Origin: JBBSUQ01 sp964389755
GTDB taxonomy: Bacteria; Bacteroidota; Bacteroidia; Flavobacteriales_D; Crocinitomicaceae
Direction: 5' to 3'
Length of the DNA: 64,000 nt
Assembly (NCBI GenBank): GCA_964389755.1
Contig: CAYMEW010000022.1
Coordinates: forward strand, 10,835 to 74,834
This document shows positions 1 to 8,536 of this stretch, piece by piece (position 1 is the stretch's first letter; each line of letters begins with the position of its first letter). Under the pieces are notes generated by a model that saw nothing but the letters and a program-made list of their open reading frames with translations, had not been told where the DNA came from and made no database searches. Position numbers and translations under genes: made by a program.

Positions 1-1
1 G

Positions 2-181
2 GTCATTGGCGCCTTGCTTTTGATCGGCGGCGTGGGCCTGACGCTCGGCACGTTTTATTTCCCGGTGCGCGGTTACAGTATACTCGCCTTTGGTCCGATC
101 ATGGCCGGGCTGGCGCTGATCGGGCGGCGGCGAAGAAGGAGTCGGCTGTCATCTTCAAATGCGCGCCGTTTCAAACGCTAA
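2..181 (+). CDS. C-terminal fragment of a small membrane protein
   Basis: An open frame enters from the left edge and stops at TAA 179-181, giving the last 59 residues of a protein. Two hydrophobic stretches (around VIGALLLIGGVGLTLGTFYF and SILAFGPIMAGLALIG) are followed by a very basic tail with five consecutive arginines. This fits a small inner-membrane protein with a cytoplasmic C-terminus. The family cannot be recognised and the start is outside the window. Confidence 0.5.
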   Translation, partial: VIGALLLIGGVGLTLGTFYFPVRGYSILAFGPIMAGLALIGRRRRRSRLSSSNARRFKR

Positions 182-289
182 TTCGGACTGCTTTTTGTTG
201 ACAAAAGGCGGGATATGTTCAAATCATCCGCCCTGCGGGCCTTGAGCAGATGCCGATTATTACTATTTTTAACGTGAATTTTTCACAGT

Positions 290-1177
290 TTGAAATTCGG
301 GGCGATCGACATAGGAACGAATGCCGCCAGGCTACTGGTTGGAGAGGTGACAAAGGAAAACGGTCATTCTTTTGTCAAAAAAATTTCCTACACACGTGTT
401 CCGCTTCGCCTGGGTGAGGAAGTATTTACCACCGGACGTATCTCGAAACGCAAAACCGAAGATTTCATCAAAACCATTCAGGCCTTCCGGCTGATCTCCG
501 AAATTTTTGAAGTACGACAATTACGCGCCTGCGCCACTTCCGCAATGCGGGAAGCATCAAACAGCAAAGCGGTACGGGAAAAGATCCGTGAATCCACGGG
601 TATCGAACTGGAGGTGATTTCGGGGGACGAGGAAGCGGAACTGATCTTCGGAACCTTTTTCCTGCTGGACATCGACCGGACCATACCGTTTATCGTGATC
701 GATGTGGGTGGCGGAAGCACGGAAGTCAGTGTATTCGAAAGTGGTGAACGCGTCGCATCGCGCTCTTTCGAGATCGGGACGCTTCGTTTGCTGAAAGAAA
801 AAGTACGCAGCGACATCTGGGACGATATCGTCAGCTGGATCCGTACGCACGTCGATTTGAAAACGGCGCACCGGATCTTCGCCACGGGCGGAAACATCAA
901 CAAGGTCCACAAGATCCTCGGTGCGTATCACATGGAACCCATTTCCATTTCAGCCATTCAAAAGCTGCGGGACGAATTACATGCATTGACAATCGCGCAA
1001 CGCGTTGAGAAATTTCAGTTAAAACCGGACCGTGCGGATGTCATTGTTCCGGCCTGTGATATTTACATTCACATAATGAAAGCCCTGAAGCGTAAAAAAA
1101 TGATCGTTCCGAAGATCGGGCTTTCCGACGGAATTATTTACGACCTTCACCGCAAGAGCCGTCAGCGCAAAAAATAA
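290..1177 (+). CDS. Ppx/GppA family exopolyphosphatase-like phosphatase
   Basis: A 295-residue single-module member of the ASKHA-fold Ppx/GppA family, whose members hydrolyse inorganic polyphosphate or the 5' gamma-phosphate of pppGpp. Phosphate-binding loop 1 is DIGTN (residues 7-11), the second loop is DVGGGSTE (138-145), the acidic ISGDEEA segment lies near 111-117, and a third ATGGN loop lies near 203. Full-length E. coli Ppx and GppA are about 500 residues; this one lacks the C-terminal HD-like half, as many bacterial homologues do. The start is TTG at 290, because no ATG or GTG sits closer to the IDIGTN motif. Substrate (polyP or pppGpp) cannot be decided from sequence. Confidence 0.88.
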   Translation: MKFGAIDIGTNAARLLVGEVTKENGHSFVKKISYTRVPLRLGEEVFTTGRISKRKTEDFIKTIQAFRLISEIFEVRQLRACATSAMREASNSKAVREKIRESTGIELEVISGDEEAELIFGTFFLLDIDRTIPFIVIDVGGGSTEVSVFESGERVASRSFEIGTLRLLKEKVRSDIWDDIVSWIRTHVDLKTAHRIFATGGNINKVHKILGAYHMEPISISAIQKLRDELHALTIAQRVEKFQLKPDRADVIVPACDIYIHIMKALKRKKMIVPKIGLSDGIIYDLHRKSRQRKK

Positions 1178-1179
1178 GC

Positions 1180-2826
1180 TTACATTTTTTTATCGATCTG
1201 CTTCCCGACCATACCGGCGGCCATGTTATTCAGCATGACTTCCTTCATACCGGAAAGAATTCCTCCGAGCCACAGCACGACCATTCCTTTATATTTGGGT
1301 TTGCGGTGGTAATAATTCGCCCAGTTCGTGTCGTCCGTCGTCTGATCGTTTTTCTTGCGGACAAACCAGTTGGCGATCATCGTTTTGAGGCCGGCCTTTT
1401 CATTTGAATCCGGTTTGAGCACCGTGAATTTTAGGTCGTGGTAAAACATGCTGACCGTTCCCCAGGTTTCGGAGTCGGTCGCTTCTCCCTCGAAGGTTAT
1501 TTTATCGATTTTACCCTGGTCTAACCGCACGGGTGCAAGTCCTTTAAAAAATGTGTTGAAGTCGGAAAAAGCCAGGTGCGTAATACTGCCACTGTATGTG
1601 TGGAAATTCGTGGTGTCCGACAGCGGCATGTGTGTTTTGAAAACAATTTTCCCCGTTTCCAGGATATTGGCTGTCAGATTCACGTCGAGCGTATCGCTGT
1701 TCCCTTCGATCGAGTTAATATTATAGATTTCGCCGTGCAAATCGGTAAACCAGATCTTTGAAAGTGCTTTATCGTAATCGCTGAAAATGTTGTAAGTGAG
1801 TTTTGTCCGCTTAATAGAAAGCGTATCCACGATCAACGGAAAATCAATGGCAGCGACCATCTCACGGAGAGTCTGCTTACGCTTGTTTTTATCGTGCTGT
1901 TTGCGGTAGTTCTGGAGCATATTGATCGCGCAGGAATCGGTGTAAAGCCGTTCGATGTAGACCTGTCCGTAATCCATGATGCGGTTAAAGTCCACGCCGC
2001 GCGCAACGAGGTTCTTCAGTTTACTTTCCGCAAACAATTTCCGGTTTTTGAAATCAAAGCTATGTTCGGTGAGCGTTTGCTGGCACAGCGCATCGATTCC
2101 TTTTATGGAAATGTAATTATTCTCTTTATCCAGCCTCAGGGAGTCCAGGTCGTAATAATAATCTGAATCGAGTGGCGTGTAAATGGCTTTTTGGGATGCC
2201 ATGATTACCTGCTTATACTGGATGTAAGAAATATCCTCGCTAAACCGTTTTAGAACGCGTAGGTCGCGAAAACTAATATCGATCTTATCGGTTTTAAAAA
2301 TCGGCTTTTTATAGTTATCATCGCCGTAGACGCGGAGTTTTCCCTGGTTCATTGAGAAATGTTCGACCACGAAATCACGGTTGAGTTTTTGATTTCCACT
2401 CTGCTTTCCGGACTGCGTGTTTCGGATACTATCCTTAGTGGACGTGAGAAAGTACTCCAGATCCGGATCTTCAAATTCGATTTTCCCGATTCGGACGTCC
2501 TTCTGCAGGATGATGCTCCAGGTACCGATATCCGAAAGACGAATCTTATGCGCTTTGAAATTCAGATAGGGCAACCGGTTTCGAAAACTTTTATCAATGG
2601 TATCACAGGTCAGTTTTGCATCCGTGATCGTAACGTTCAGATCGAATGGGTTGATGTTTGAGTTCATTTCCGCGTACTCAAGCGTATAAAAACCATCGAA
2701 ACGCATGCGCACGATTTCCTGGAGGCGGGATTCCACCATAAATACGAACAGGGTTGTCATCGCAACGGTGAGCAGAACGATCAGGTCGCAGAGGATAAGC
2801 AACGCATTTTTTAGAAAACGAAGCAT
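1180..2826 (-). CDS. AsmA/DUF748-like envelope protein, hypothetical
   Basis: A 548-residue protein with one N-terminal membrane anchor (about residues 7-31). The rest is a long beta-rich region with alternating short strands (for example around DLNVTITDAKLTCD), as in AsmA/TamB-like or DUF748-like envelope proteins. The C-terminus carries a weakly hydrophobic segment (VVLWLGGILSGM). Only 2 bp separate it from the upstream receiver-domain gene, so the two are probably cotranscribed. It converges on the phosphatase gene with a 2-bp gap. The AsmA-like assignment rests on overall architecture rather than a diagnostic motif. AsmA-like proteins in other bacteria act in outer-membrane biogenesis or lipid transport. 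Confidence 0.6.
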   Translation of the reverse strand: MLRFLKNALLILCDLIVLLTVAMTTLFVFMVESRLQEIVRMRFDGFYTLEYAEMNSNINPFDLNVTITDAKLTCDTIDKSFRNRLPYLNFKAHKIRLSDIGTWSIILQKDVRIGKIEFEDPDLEYFLTSTKDSIRNTQSGKQSGNQKLNRDFVVEHFSMNQGKLRVYGDDNYKKPIFKTDKIDISFRDLRVLKRFSEDISYIQYKQVIMASQKAIYTPLDSDYYYDLDSLRLDKENNYISIKGIDALCQQTLTEHSFDFKNRKLFAESKLKNLVARGVDFNRIMDYGQVYIERLYTDSCAINMLQNYRKQHDKNKRKQTLREMVAAIDFPLIVDTLSIKRTKLTYNIFSDYDKALSKIWFTDLHGEIYNINSIEGNSDTLDVNLTANILETGKIVFKTHMPLSDTTNFHTYSGSITHLAFSDFNTFFKGLAPVRLDQGKIDKITFEGEATDSETWGTVSMFYHDLKFTVLKPDSNEKAGLKTMIANWFVRKKNDQTTDDTNWANYYHRKPKYKGMVVLWLGGILSGMKEVMLNNMAAGMVGKQIDKKM

Positions 2827-2828
2827 AT

Positions 2829-3293
2829 TTACTCCGTTTCGCGGTTAGTCTTGTAATCTTCGACGTTGCTGAATTTCCGAACATCATCGTACACGATCGC
2901 CCAGATGCGGTTTGCAAAATTATTATCCTTCTGGATGACATCTTTTACCCCGGCCTCTTTAAGATTCTCAATAACAACCGGATCCGTACAATCACTGATC
3001 ACAACTACGGAGTTCAGGTTTTTCCTGCGGTTAATATCGTTCAGTGTGTCGAGCAGATCATTCGATTCGGCATCCACCGACTGCAACGGATAATCGATCA
3101 GGAGCATGTCGATATCCTTTTTTTCGTCCGTTTCAAAATCTTCGATATTCTCAAAAATGCGGGAATCAAACTGCATATCCGGGAAGTTGGCTCCTTTGCA
3201 AATCTGCGGCAATTTCTTTTCGATCACTTCGCGCAGGTAATCATCCTGCTCAACGGCAGCGATCGAATACTTATGGTTATATTTTTCAATCAT
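2829..3293 (-). CDS. Stand-alone response-regulator receiver-like protein
   Basis: A 154-residue protein matching a CheY-type receiver fold without an output domain. An acidic cluster (VEQDD, about residues 14-18) stands where the Mg-binding acids lie. LLIDYP supplies the likely phospho-acceptor Asp, VVVISD the Thr/Ser switch position, and GVKDVIQKD the conserved Lys. The loop between the acidic cluster and the Asp is longer than usual and contains a very acidic stretch (IEDFETDEKKDIDM). No histidine kinase is nearby. It is the first gene of a probable two-gene unit with the AsmA-like gene, which suggests control of an envelope process. That role is inference only. Confidence 0.65.
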   Translation of the reverse strand: MIEKYNHKYSIAAVEQDDYLREVIEKKLPQICKGANFPDMQFDSRIFENIEDFETDEKKDIDMLLIDYPLQSVDAESNDLLDTLNDINRRKNLNSVVVISDCTDPVVIENLKEAGVKDVIQKDNNFANRIWAIVYDDVRKFSNVEDYKTNRETE

Positions 3294-3371
3294 AATGTGT
3301 GTGTTTATCTATCCATTAAACAAAAAGGCCAGCCCGCGGGTTTCCGTGAAATAGACAACTTGTGTTAAAAG

Positions 3372-3408
3372 AAAGAAAGGTATCCGAATGTAGCGAATAC
3401 CTTTCTTT
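3372..3408 (-). terminator. Rho-independent terminator of the outer-membrane barrel gene
   Basis: A 12-bp perfect stem pairs AAAGAAAGGTAT (3372-3383) with ATACCTTTCTTT (3397-3408) across a 13-nt loop. Read on the minus strand it is followed by TTCTTTTAAC. It lies just downstream of the barrel gene stop at 3460 and ahead of the receiver gene. Confidence 0.7.
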
Positions 3409-3459
3409 GGAAGTATATATGATGGATTCTATGGATTTTTCATCCCAGTACCTGTTTGC

Positions 3460-4116
3460 TTAGTGACTGATCCCGAAAGCGATCCCGCCATTCAGCGAAA
3501 GTGTGTTGTTTGCAAGGTTGTTCGGGTAATTTGTATTGATGTCATTCGCGCGCATGAGTCCGAGCATGTATTCGGCGTCGAACTGCAACCAGATACGCGA
3601 TGCGATGCGGTAGTTAAAACCAAGTCCGAGTTGCGCTCCCACGTCAAAGGTATTGAAAGCAGAAGTCATGTCATATCCGCGTACGATATCCTCCGAGCGT
3701 GTCATGAACCCGAGGTTTACACCACCGGTTACTTTCGGACGGAAACGATCATCTACATCGCGGAAAAACCACATTACTTTCGGTACGAGTCGTACGTAAT
3801 CGTTCTGTACGCGGTAGCTGGTAACTCCGTTTCCGTAGATCGGGGAATACGTCTGAACGTTGTAGTCACCACCCTGGCGCGAGTAAAGCAGGTCACCACC
3901 GAACCCGAAATGCTCATTTGTACTGTAAACTGCCGTAATTCCGACATTGGCACCTGTGATACCATGATCAGTTGCGAATTTGCTGAATTGGGACCATTGT
4001 CCGCCTCCGCGTAAACCGAGGGAAAGATCCTGTGCATAAGTTTGTCCTGTTCCGATCATCAATGCGCATCCTGCTGCAACTAATGATATGTGTTTGATAA
4101 ATTTTTTCATAACCAT
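3460..4116 (-). CDS. Outer-membrane beta-barrel protein (PorT-like/OMP_b-brl type)
   Basis: A 218-residue protein with a signal peptide (KKFIKHISLVAAGCALMIG, cleavage after TYAQ). It consists of alternating amphipathic strands such as LSLGLRGGGQWSQF and FGFGGDLLYSRQGG and ends in a strand-like GIAFGISH. This is typical of small Bacteroidota outer-membrane barrels of the PorT-like family. The start could be ATG 4114-4116 or the second ATG two codons on, directly before the KKF signal sequence. It is monocistronic, with its own terminator at 3372-3408. No ligand or function can be assigned. Confidence 0.78.
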   Translation of the reverse strand: MVMKKFIKHISLVAAGCALMIGTGQTYAQDLSLGLRGGGQWSQFSKFATDHGITGANVGITAVYSTNEHFGFGGDLLYSRQGGDYNVQTYSPIYGNGVTSYRVQNDYVRLVPKVMWFFRDVDDRFRPKVTGGVNLGFMTRSEDIVRGYDMTSAFNTFDVGAQLGLGFNYRIASRIWLQFDAEYMLGLMRANDINTNYPNNLANNTLSLNGGIAFGISH

Positions 4117-4570
4117 TTGTTTTTTGTTTCAGACACTCAGACAAAATCGTACCCGGAACAGTGACCACTGAAAATCAAACGTTTAAATTCAGACTGATCT
4201 GCATGAAGTGTGTGTATTTGCGGACGATCTGTGTTCATTTTTCCACAAAAGCGACAAAAATGTGAGCGCAACCTTATACATCGGCCGGCAGACTTACCAG
4301 ACATATAGAAAATTATTCTGAGTGGAATTTGTTGCGGGCGAAACTCCACAAATGGGAAAAATATTACCTATCAATATCGGTTTGTAACGTTTCGAAAACA
4401 GCTATTCAAAAATATTAATTCACTGAAAAACAATATATTGTGATAATTTTGAGGTTTTGGCAACAAATTCGATCAGGGGATTCATAACAAAATTTCATAT
4501 CGCTACCTTTTCAAAACAAGAGCGCCCTGAAATTTAAAAAAACAGTATTAATTAATAAATAAGAAACGTC
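4117..4570. other. Intergenic region between divergent genes
   Basis: This 454-bp stretch separates the minus-strand barrel gene from the small plus-strand membrane-protein gene. It is AT-rich in its second half. The nearest promoter-like element for the plus-strand gene is TACCTTTT at 4504-4511, one mismatch from the Bacteroidota -7 consensus TAnnTTTG. A 70-codon frame at 4137-4349 on the minus strand has no recognisable features and I do not treat it as a gene. I see no RNA gene or repeat here. Confidence 0.5.
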
Positions 4571-4723
4571 ATGGGAAATTTACTTTATTTCATCGCAGTG
4601 ATTCTCGTAATAAGCTGGGCAATCGGATTTTTTGGCTATAGTGCCGGTGGAGTTATTCACATCTTGCTCGTTATCGCGCTCGTCGCATTTTTATTGCGTG
4701 TGATTCGCGGAGAACGTGTTTAG
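4571..4723 (+). CDS. Small Lmo0937-family-like membrane protein
   Basis: A 50-residue frame starting at ATG 4571 and ending at TAG 4721-4723. The protein begins MGNLLYFIAVILVISW, then GFFGYSAGGVIHILLVIALV, then FLLRVIRG. These are two hydrophobic segments around a GFFGY turn with a basic C-terminus. The pattern matches the small lmo0937/DUF5670 family, common in Bacteroidota and often stress-associated. It is followed by a terminator at 4811-4845. Function is unknown. Confidence 0.75.
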   Translation: MGNLLYFIAVILVISWAIGFFGYSAGGVIHILLVIALVAFLLRVIRGERV

Positions 4724-4810
4724 ACTATAGCGATCAGCAGCGGAACCGTTCCCTTTCTTCAGGAACCGTTCAATGCCGTTTAGGATACAATTAGTTTAGC
4801 ATATATCTGC

Positions 4811-4845
4811 AAGGCCGTTCGTTTTTGCTAACAACGGCCTTTTTT
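4811..4845 (+). terminator. Rho-independent terminator
   Basis: The stem AAGGCCGTT (4811-4819) pairs with AACGGCCTT (4833-4841) and is followed by four further T. It ends the transcript of the small membrane protein, 26 bp before the MscS gene. Confidence 0.85.
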
Positions 4846-4871
4846 AGGCTCGAAATTTTAAAAACGCTCGT

Positions 4872-5753
4872 ATGCATACCGATATCTACGACCAGATCCG
4901 TGAAAAATTCGCTTCCTACTGGGAAACGATTTTACTGAGCATTCCCCGGATCAGCCTGTCTGTAATCCTGATCGGGATCTTTGTCCTGGTTGCCATTGGC
5001 CTGAGTCGCCTCCTTCGCCGCCGCTTTTCCCGGAAAACGGAAAACCGGCTCGTGCTGAACTTTGTGCTCCGGCTTACGAAATTCATCATCATTCTCTTCG
5101 GAATCATCCTGGCACTTAACACGCTCGGATTTACGAACCTGGCAGGCGGGTTGCTTGCAGGTGCCGGTGCGGGGGCCATCATACTCGGTTTTGCCTTTAA
5201 AGAGATCGGAGAAAATTTCCTGGCGGGAATCTTGCTATTGTTTGACCGGCCGTTTAACGTAGGTGATACGGTAACCATCCAGGGAAATATGGGAAAGATC
5301 CGCGCACTGAACTTCCGGACCACCCACCTCAAAGCCATGGACGGAGCGGATATTTACATTCCGAACGGGGCCATTATTAAGAACGAAGTTTACAATCATA
5401 CGCAGGACGGGCTGCAAAGACTTGAGTTTAATATCGGGATCGATTATGCCGCAGATGTCGATCAGGCCATACATATCATTACGGAAACCGTGATTGCACA
5501 TCCGGAGGTAACGGAAGATGAAAAGACAATGGTGCTGATCCAGGATTTCGGAAGTAATGTGAACCTGCGAATTCTCTTTTGGATCAAAACGCTCGACTTT
5601 AAAATTACCGCTGCCCAAACGCGGATGGAGATTATGCGAAATGTCAAAAACGCCCTTATGAAAAATGGTTTCGGAATGCCTACCGGAGTTCAGGATATTC
5701 GTATCCGCGACCATGTACACGTTGTTCAAAGCACCGAAACCCGTCCGGAATAA
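4872..5753 (+). CDS. MscS-family mechanosensitive ion channel
   Basis: A 293-residue small-conductance mechanosensitive channel. Two N-terminal membrane helices (about 24-46 and 60-80) precede the pore helix TM3 with its Gly/Ala-rich packing face (GGLLAGAGAGAIILGFAFKE). The MscS beta domain follows (GDTVTIQGNMGKIRALNFRTT, then IYIPNGAIIKNEVYN), then the alpha/beta C-terminal cage. Length matches E. coli MscS (286). Channels of this type release solutes from the inner membrane on hypo-osmotic shock. The topoisomerase IB gene begins 8 bp after its stop, so the two are probably cotranscribed. Confidence 0.93.
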   Translation: MHTDIYDQIREKFASYWETILLSIPRISLSVILIGIFVLVAIGLSRLLRRRFSRKTENRLVLNFVLRLTKFIIILFGIILALNTLGFTNLAGGLLAGAGAGAIILGFAFKEIGENFLAGILLLFDRPFNVGDTVTIQGNMGKIRALNFRTTHLKAMDGADIYIPNGAIIKNEVYNHTQDGLQRLEFNIGIDYAADVDQAIHIITETVIAHPEVTEDEKTMVLIQDFGSNVNLRILFWIKTLDFKITAAQTRMEIMRNVKNALMKNGFGMPTGVQDIRIRDHVHVVQSTETRPE

Positions 5754-5761
5754 ACTGAACT

Positions 5762-6751
5762 ATGGAAACAAACCTGATCATTGCCGATGAAACGATGCTG
5801 ACCATCTGCCGCCGCAAATGCGGGCGCGGTTTTGCGTATTACGCGGAAGGAAATACCCTGATCCGCGACCGGGAAACGTTGAAACGCATTCGCCAACTGG
5901 TGATCCCCCCGATGTGGAATGAAGTACTGATTTCCTGCGAGGAGCGGACACACATCCAGGCGGTCGGACGTGACCTGAAAAATCGGAAACAATATATTTA
6001 CCATGAATCCTGGACCGAACAACAGCAACGCGAAAAATTCGAAAAATTAGGTTCATTTGTGCGAAAATTACCGGAATTCCGCGCATTTTGCCTTCAAAAT
6101 CTAAAAAGCAAAACGCTTTCTCGTAAAAAAGTGCTGAGCATTGTGTGCCTGATCCTGGACGAATACGGGATTCGTGTTGGAAATGCGCAGTATGCACGCA
6201 GTAATGAAAGCTACGGACTGGCCACCATTCGCCGGAAACACCTGCACATGGAATCCGATGAACTTCACCTGAAATTCAAGGGTAAAAGCCACCAGTACCT
6301 CGACATTGCAGTCAGCGACCCGAAACTGGCCGAACTCATTCGTGAATGCAGTGAAAAACCCGGTTACGAGATCTTTAAATACCGTGAAGGATCAAATTGG
6401 GTAGATGTGGATAGCCAGGACATCAACGAATTCATCCACGAACACCTCAGTCCTGAAATTTCGAGTAAGTATTTTCGGACCTGGGTAGCCTGTCGTAATG
6501 CCATTGAATACTATCCGCAAGCACTCCGGATCTGTACGGAAAATCCGCGTAAAAAATTACTTCCGACACTCATCAAACTGGTTGCCGACTCGATCGGGAA
6601 TACTGTGAGCGTTTGTCGCAAGTATTACATCCATCCCGTTATTCTTGAAGCGGCCGAAGAACAGCAAATCCCGTTAATCGAGCAGAGTGAACATTCGATA
6701 GAAGAACGTTATTCGGAGGCTGAAAAAGTCGCACTGGAACTGATCGGATGA
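5762..6751 (+). CDS. DNA topoisomerase IB, poxvirus-like
   Basis: A 329-residue type IB topoisomerase, which relaxes supercoils through a 3'-phosphotyrosyl intermediate. The N-terminal DNA-binding module shows the family signature HIQAVGRDLKNRKQYIYH. The catalytic domain contains RNAIEYYP and the active-site segment VCRKYYIHP, with the nucleophilic Tyr at residue 288 or 289. YARSNESYGLATIRRKH and LKFKGKSHQ contribute the Arg/Lys catalytic residues. Length is normal for the bacterial poxvirus-like group. It lies 8 bp downstream of mscS. Its stop TGA (6749-6751) directly abuts the stop of the opposing YihY gene. Confidence 0.93.
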   Translation: METNLIIADETMLTICRRKCGRGFAYYAEGNTLIRDRETLKRIRQLVIPPMWNEVLISCEERTHIQAVGRDLKNRKQYIYHESWTEQQQREKFEKLGSFVRKLPEFRAFCLQNLKSKTLSRKKVLSIVCLILDEYGIRVGNAQYARSNESYGLATIRRKHLHMESDELHLKFKGKSHQYLDIAVSDPKLAELIRECSEKPGYEIFKYREGSNWVDVDSQDINEFIHEHLSPEISSKYFRTWVACRNAIEYYPQALRICTENPRKKLLPTLIKLVADSIGNTVSVCRKYYIHPVILEAAEEQQIPLIEQSEHSIEERYSEAEKVALELIG

Positions 6752-7759
6752 TCAGTTTTTTTCCTTCGGAGAATCCTGTTCACCGGCTTCGTCGCTGTTC
6801 TTTTTTGAATCACCCGGTTCGGCTTTCTGCATTTTTTTCTGTACGACCTCCTGCATGTATTCCTTATTCTCGTACTCGATTTCCTTCATCTCGATGCGGA
6901 CCGCGTTTTTCGCCGGAATGATCTTGTCTCCGTTCAGGTAGGTATACACCTTCGTAAATTCGGCACCGATCAGCAGGATCGTCACTATGTAAAAGACCCA
7001 CAATAACAAAATAACCAATGCTCCGGCCGCACCATACGTCGAACCCATTGAACTCGTCCCGAGGTAATAGGAGATCGCGTATTTTCCGATCACGAACATC
7101 AGTGCCGTCACCAAAGCCCCGACCCAGATATTCCGCCAACGGATGTGCGCATCCGGTAAGATCTTAAAGATAGCTCCGAAGAGCAGCGTAATTGAAAAGA
7201 AGGAAATCGAATTGTTAATGATCATGGCATAAAATGAAGAAAAATTCGGCCAGCGATCTTCCAGGTATGATCCGAGGTATCCGAACACGGCATCCAACAG
7301 CAGCGAGGCAAGCAGAATGAACCCGAGCATGAGTACCATGGAAAAGGAAATAACCCGGTTAATGACGATTTTCAGCAAACCGCGTTTGGGCTTGGCCTTT
7401 ACATGCCAGATCGTATTAAGCGATGACTGAAGCGTCGCAAAGAGCGTGGTCGCAGAAAACAATAGCGTGGCAATCCCGATGATTGCGTTAAACCACGATT
7501 TATGTTCGATACTCACGGACCCGATCGATTCTTTCAGCTGCAGCGCCGAATCCTGCCCGATCAGTTTTCCCACTTCATTATAAAACTTATAGTTGATCGT
7601 GTTTTCACCGATAAAGATATTGGTAGTGAACAGCACGACAAGCAGCATCGCCGGCAAGGAAAAAAGCGTGTAGAAAGCAATGGACGAACTATACGCCATT
7701 ACTCCGTCTTCCGAGATCGCTTTAAACAACATGCGAATCCCCGTCATTAATTTCTTCAT
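6752..7759 (-). CDS. YihY/virulence factor BrkB family membrane protein
   Basis: A 335-residue inner-membrane protein with about six transmembrane helices. The family pattern is seen in AYSSSIAFYTLFSLPAMLLV near the N-terminus and in the WLYFYLG-type segment AISYYLGTSSMGSTYGAAGA followed by WVFYIVTILLIGAEFTKVY. The last 45 residues form a charged cytoplasmic tail (Glu/Lys/Asp-rich). The family was once thought to be RNase BN; its function is not settled. It converges with topoisomerase IB with no gap. Its start region faces the tetR promoter across 150 bp. Confidence 0.88.
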   Translation of the reverse strand: MKKLMTGIRMLFKAISEDGVMAYSSSIAFYTLFSLPAMLLVVLFTTNIFIGENTINYKFYNEVGKLIGQDSALQLKESIGSVSIEHKSWFNAIIGIATLLFSATTLFATLQSSLNTIWHVKAKPKRGLLKIVINRVISFSMVLMLGFILLASLLLDAVFGYLGSYLEDRWPNFSSFYAMIINNSISFFSITLLFGAIFKILPDAHIRWRNIWVGALVTALMFVIGKYAISYYLGTSSMGSTYGAAGALVILLLWVFYIVTILLIGAEFTKVYTYLNGDKIIPAKNAVRIEMKEIEYENKEYMQEVVQKKMQKAEPGDSKKNSDEAGEQDSPKEKN

Positions 7760-7860
7760 AGAACTTCGGTTGTTAACTGTGAGTTATAACAAGCCATTTT
7801 CGAATTCGTTCGATGGCAGGGCCGGTGCAGGTTCATTTAAAAAGATTATTTAACTAAAAA

Positions 7861-7880
7861 TTAATCAAACGTTTGTTTGA
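7861..7880. promoter_or_regulatory. Probable TetR-family operator
   Basis: A 20-bp imperfect palindrome, TTAATCAAAC-GTTTGTTTGA, centred at 7870/7871. Its inner 10 bp CAAACGTTTG are perfectly symmetric and 8 of 10 half-site positions match overall. It lies where the -33 element should be, 16 bp upstream of a -7 box at 7897-7904 and just before tetR. This is the expected place for an autorepression site. Confidence 0.65.
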
Positions 7881-7896
7881 ATTTTGAAAAAAGCGG

Positions 7897-7904
7897 TACC
7901 TTTG
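7897..7904 (+). promoter_or_regulatory. Bacteroidota -7 promoter element of the efflux operon
   Basis: TACCTTTG matches the Bacteroidota -7 consensus TAnnTTTG. A TTTG at 7872-7875 is a candidate -33 element, 21 bp upstream. The ATG at 7910 begins 5 nt after the box, so the transcript should be leaderless or nearly so. Confidence 0.7.
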
Positions 7905-7909
7905 CGGCC

Positions 7910-8536
7910 ATGAAATACACCGAAAAGCAACTCCACATCCTCAAAACCGCCAAGCAATTGTTTGCAAAGCAGGGATATTCGGCTACTTCGGTTCGCAACA
8001 TTGCCGATGCCGCAAAGGTCAATGTATCAATGATTTCCTACTATTTCGGTGGAAAGGACGGTTTGCTCAAAGCACTCATTGCCGCGCATGTCGATATGCT
8101 CTCGATCGAACTGGAAAAAATACTCGTGGATGCTGTGTCGACCCCGCGTGAAAAGGTCGGGATCATCTGTGATGAGATCGTAACGAAGTTTTGGAAGAAC
8201 CGCGAAATGTACAAAATTCTCATCCGGGAGCAGCATTTCCGGGAGAACCCCGAACTAAAGGCCATTATTTACAGCCTGCGCGAAAGTCGCTTTCAGCAGT
8301 TTGCACGCATTATCGGAGAAGGACAGGAAAACGGCCTGTTTCGCAAGGATGTGAACGTCCCGCTCATGCACGGAACGGTGATCGGTTTGCTGAAACAAGT
8401 GTATTTCGCCGATGAGTATTATTACAGGCTCCTCGGCATTACCGACCGCCCGGACCGTGACGACATTCTCCTGGAACAGGTAAAAGATTACTTAAAAACA
8501 ATTTTCAATTACATCCTCAATGAAGAAACAAATTAA
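7910..8536 (+). CDS. TetR/AcrR family transcriptional regulator of the efflux operon
   Basis: A 208-residue repressor with an N-terminal HTH (LFAKQGYSATSVRNIADAAKVNVSMISYYF split over about residues 14-44; GYSATSVRNIA is the key helix segment). It has a helical ligand-binding C-terminal domain. I chose ATG 7910 over an in-frame TTG 33 bp upstream, because the -7 promoter box lies between them and homology begins at KYTEKQ. The last 17 bp overlap tolC, so it is the first gene of a tetR-tolC-emrA-emrB unit that it presumably represses through the palindrome at 7861-7880. Confidence 0.9.
   Translation: MKYTEKQLHILKTAKQLFAKQGYSATSVRNIADAAKVNVSMISYYFGGKDGLLKALIAAHVDMLSIELEKILVDAVSTPREKVGIICDEIVTKFWKNREMYKILIREQHFRENPELKAIIYSLRESRFQQFARIIGEGQENGLFRKDVNVPLMHGTVIGLLKQVYFADEYYYRLLGITDRPDRDDILLEQVKDYLKTIFNYILNEETN

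Noticed and set aside
4137..4349. 70-codon frame on the minus strand between the barrel gene and the small membrane-protein gene
   Set aside because: No promoter, no recognisable sequence features, and composition like the surrounding AT-rich intergenic DNA.
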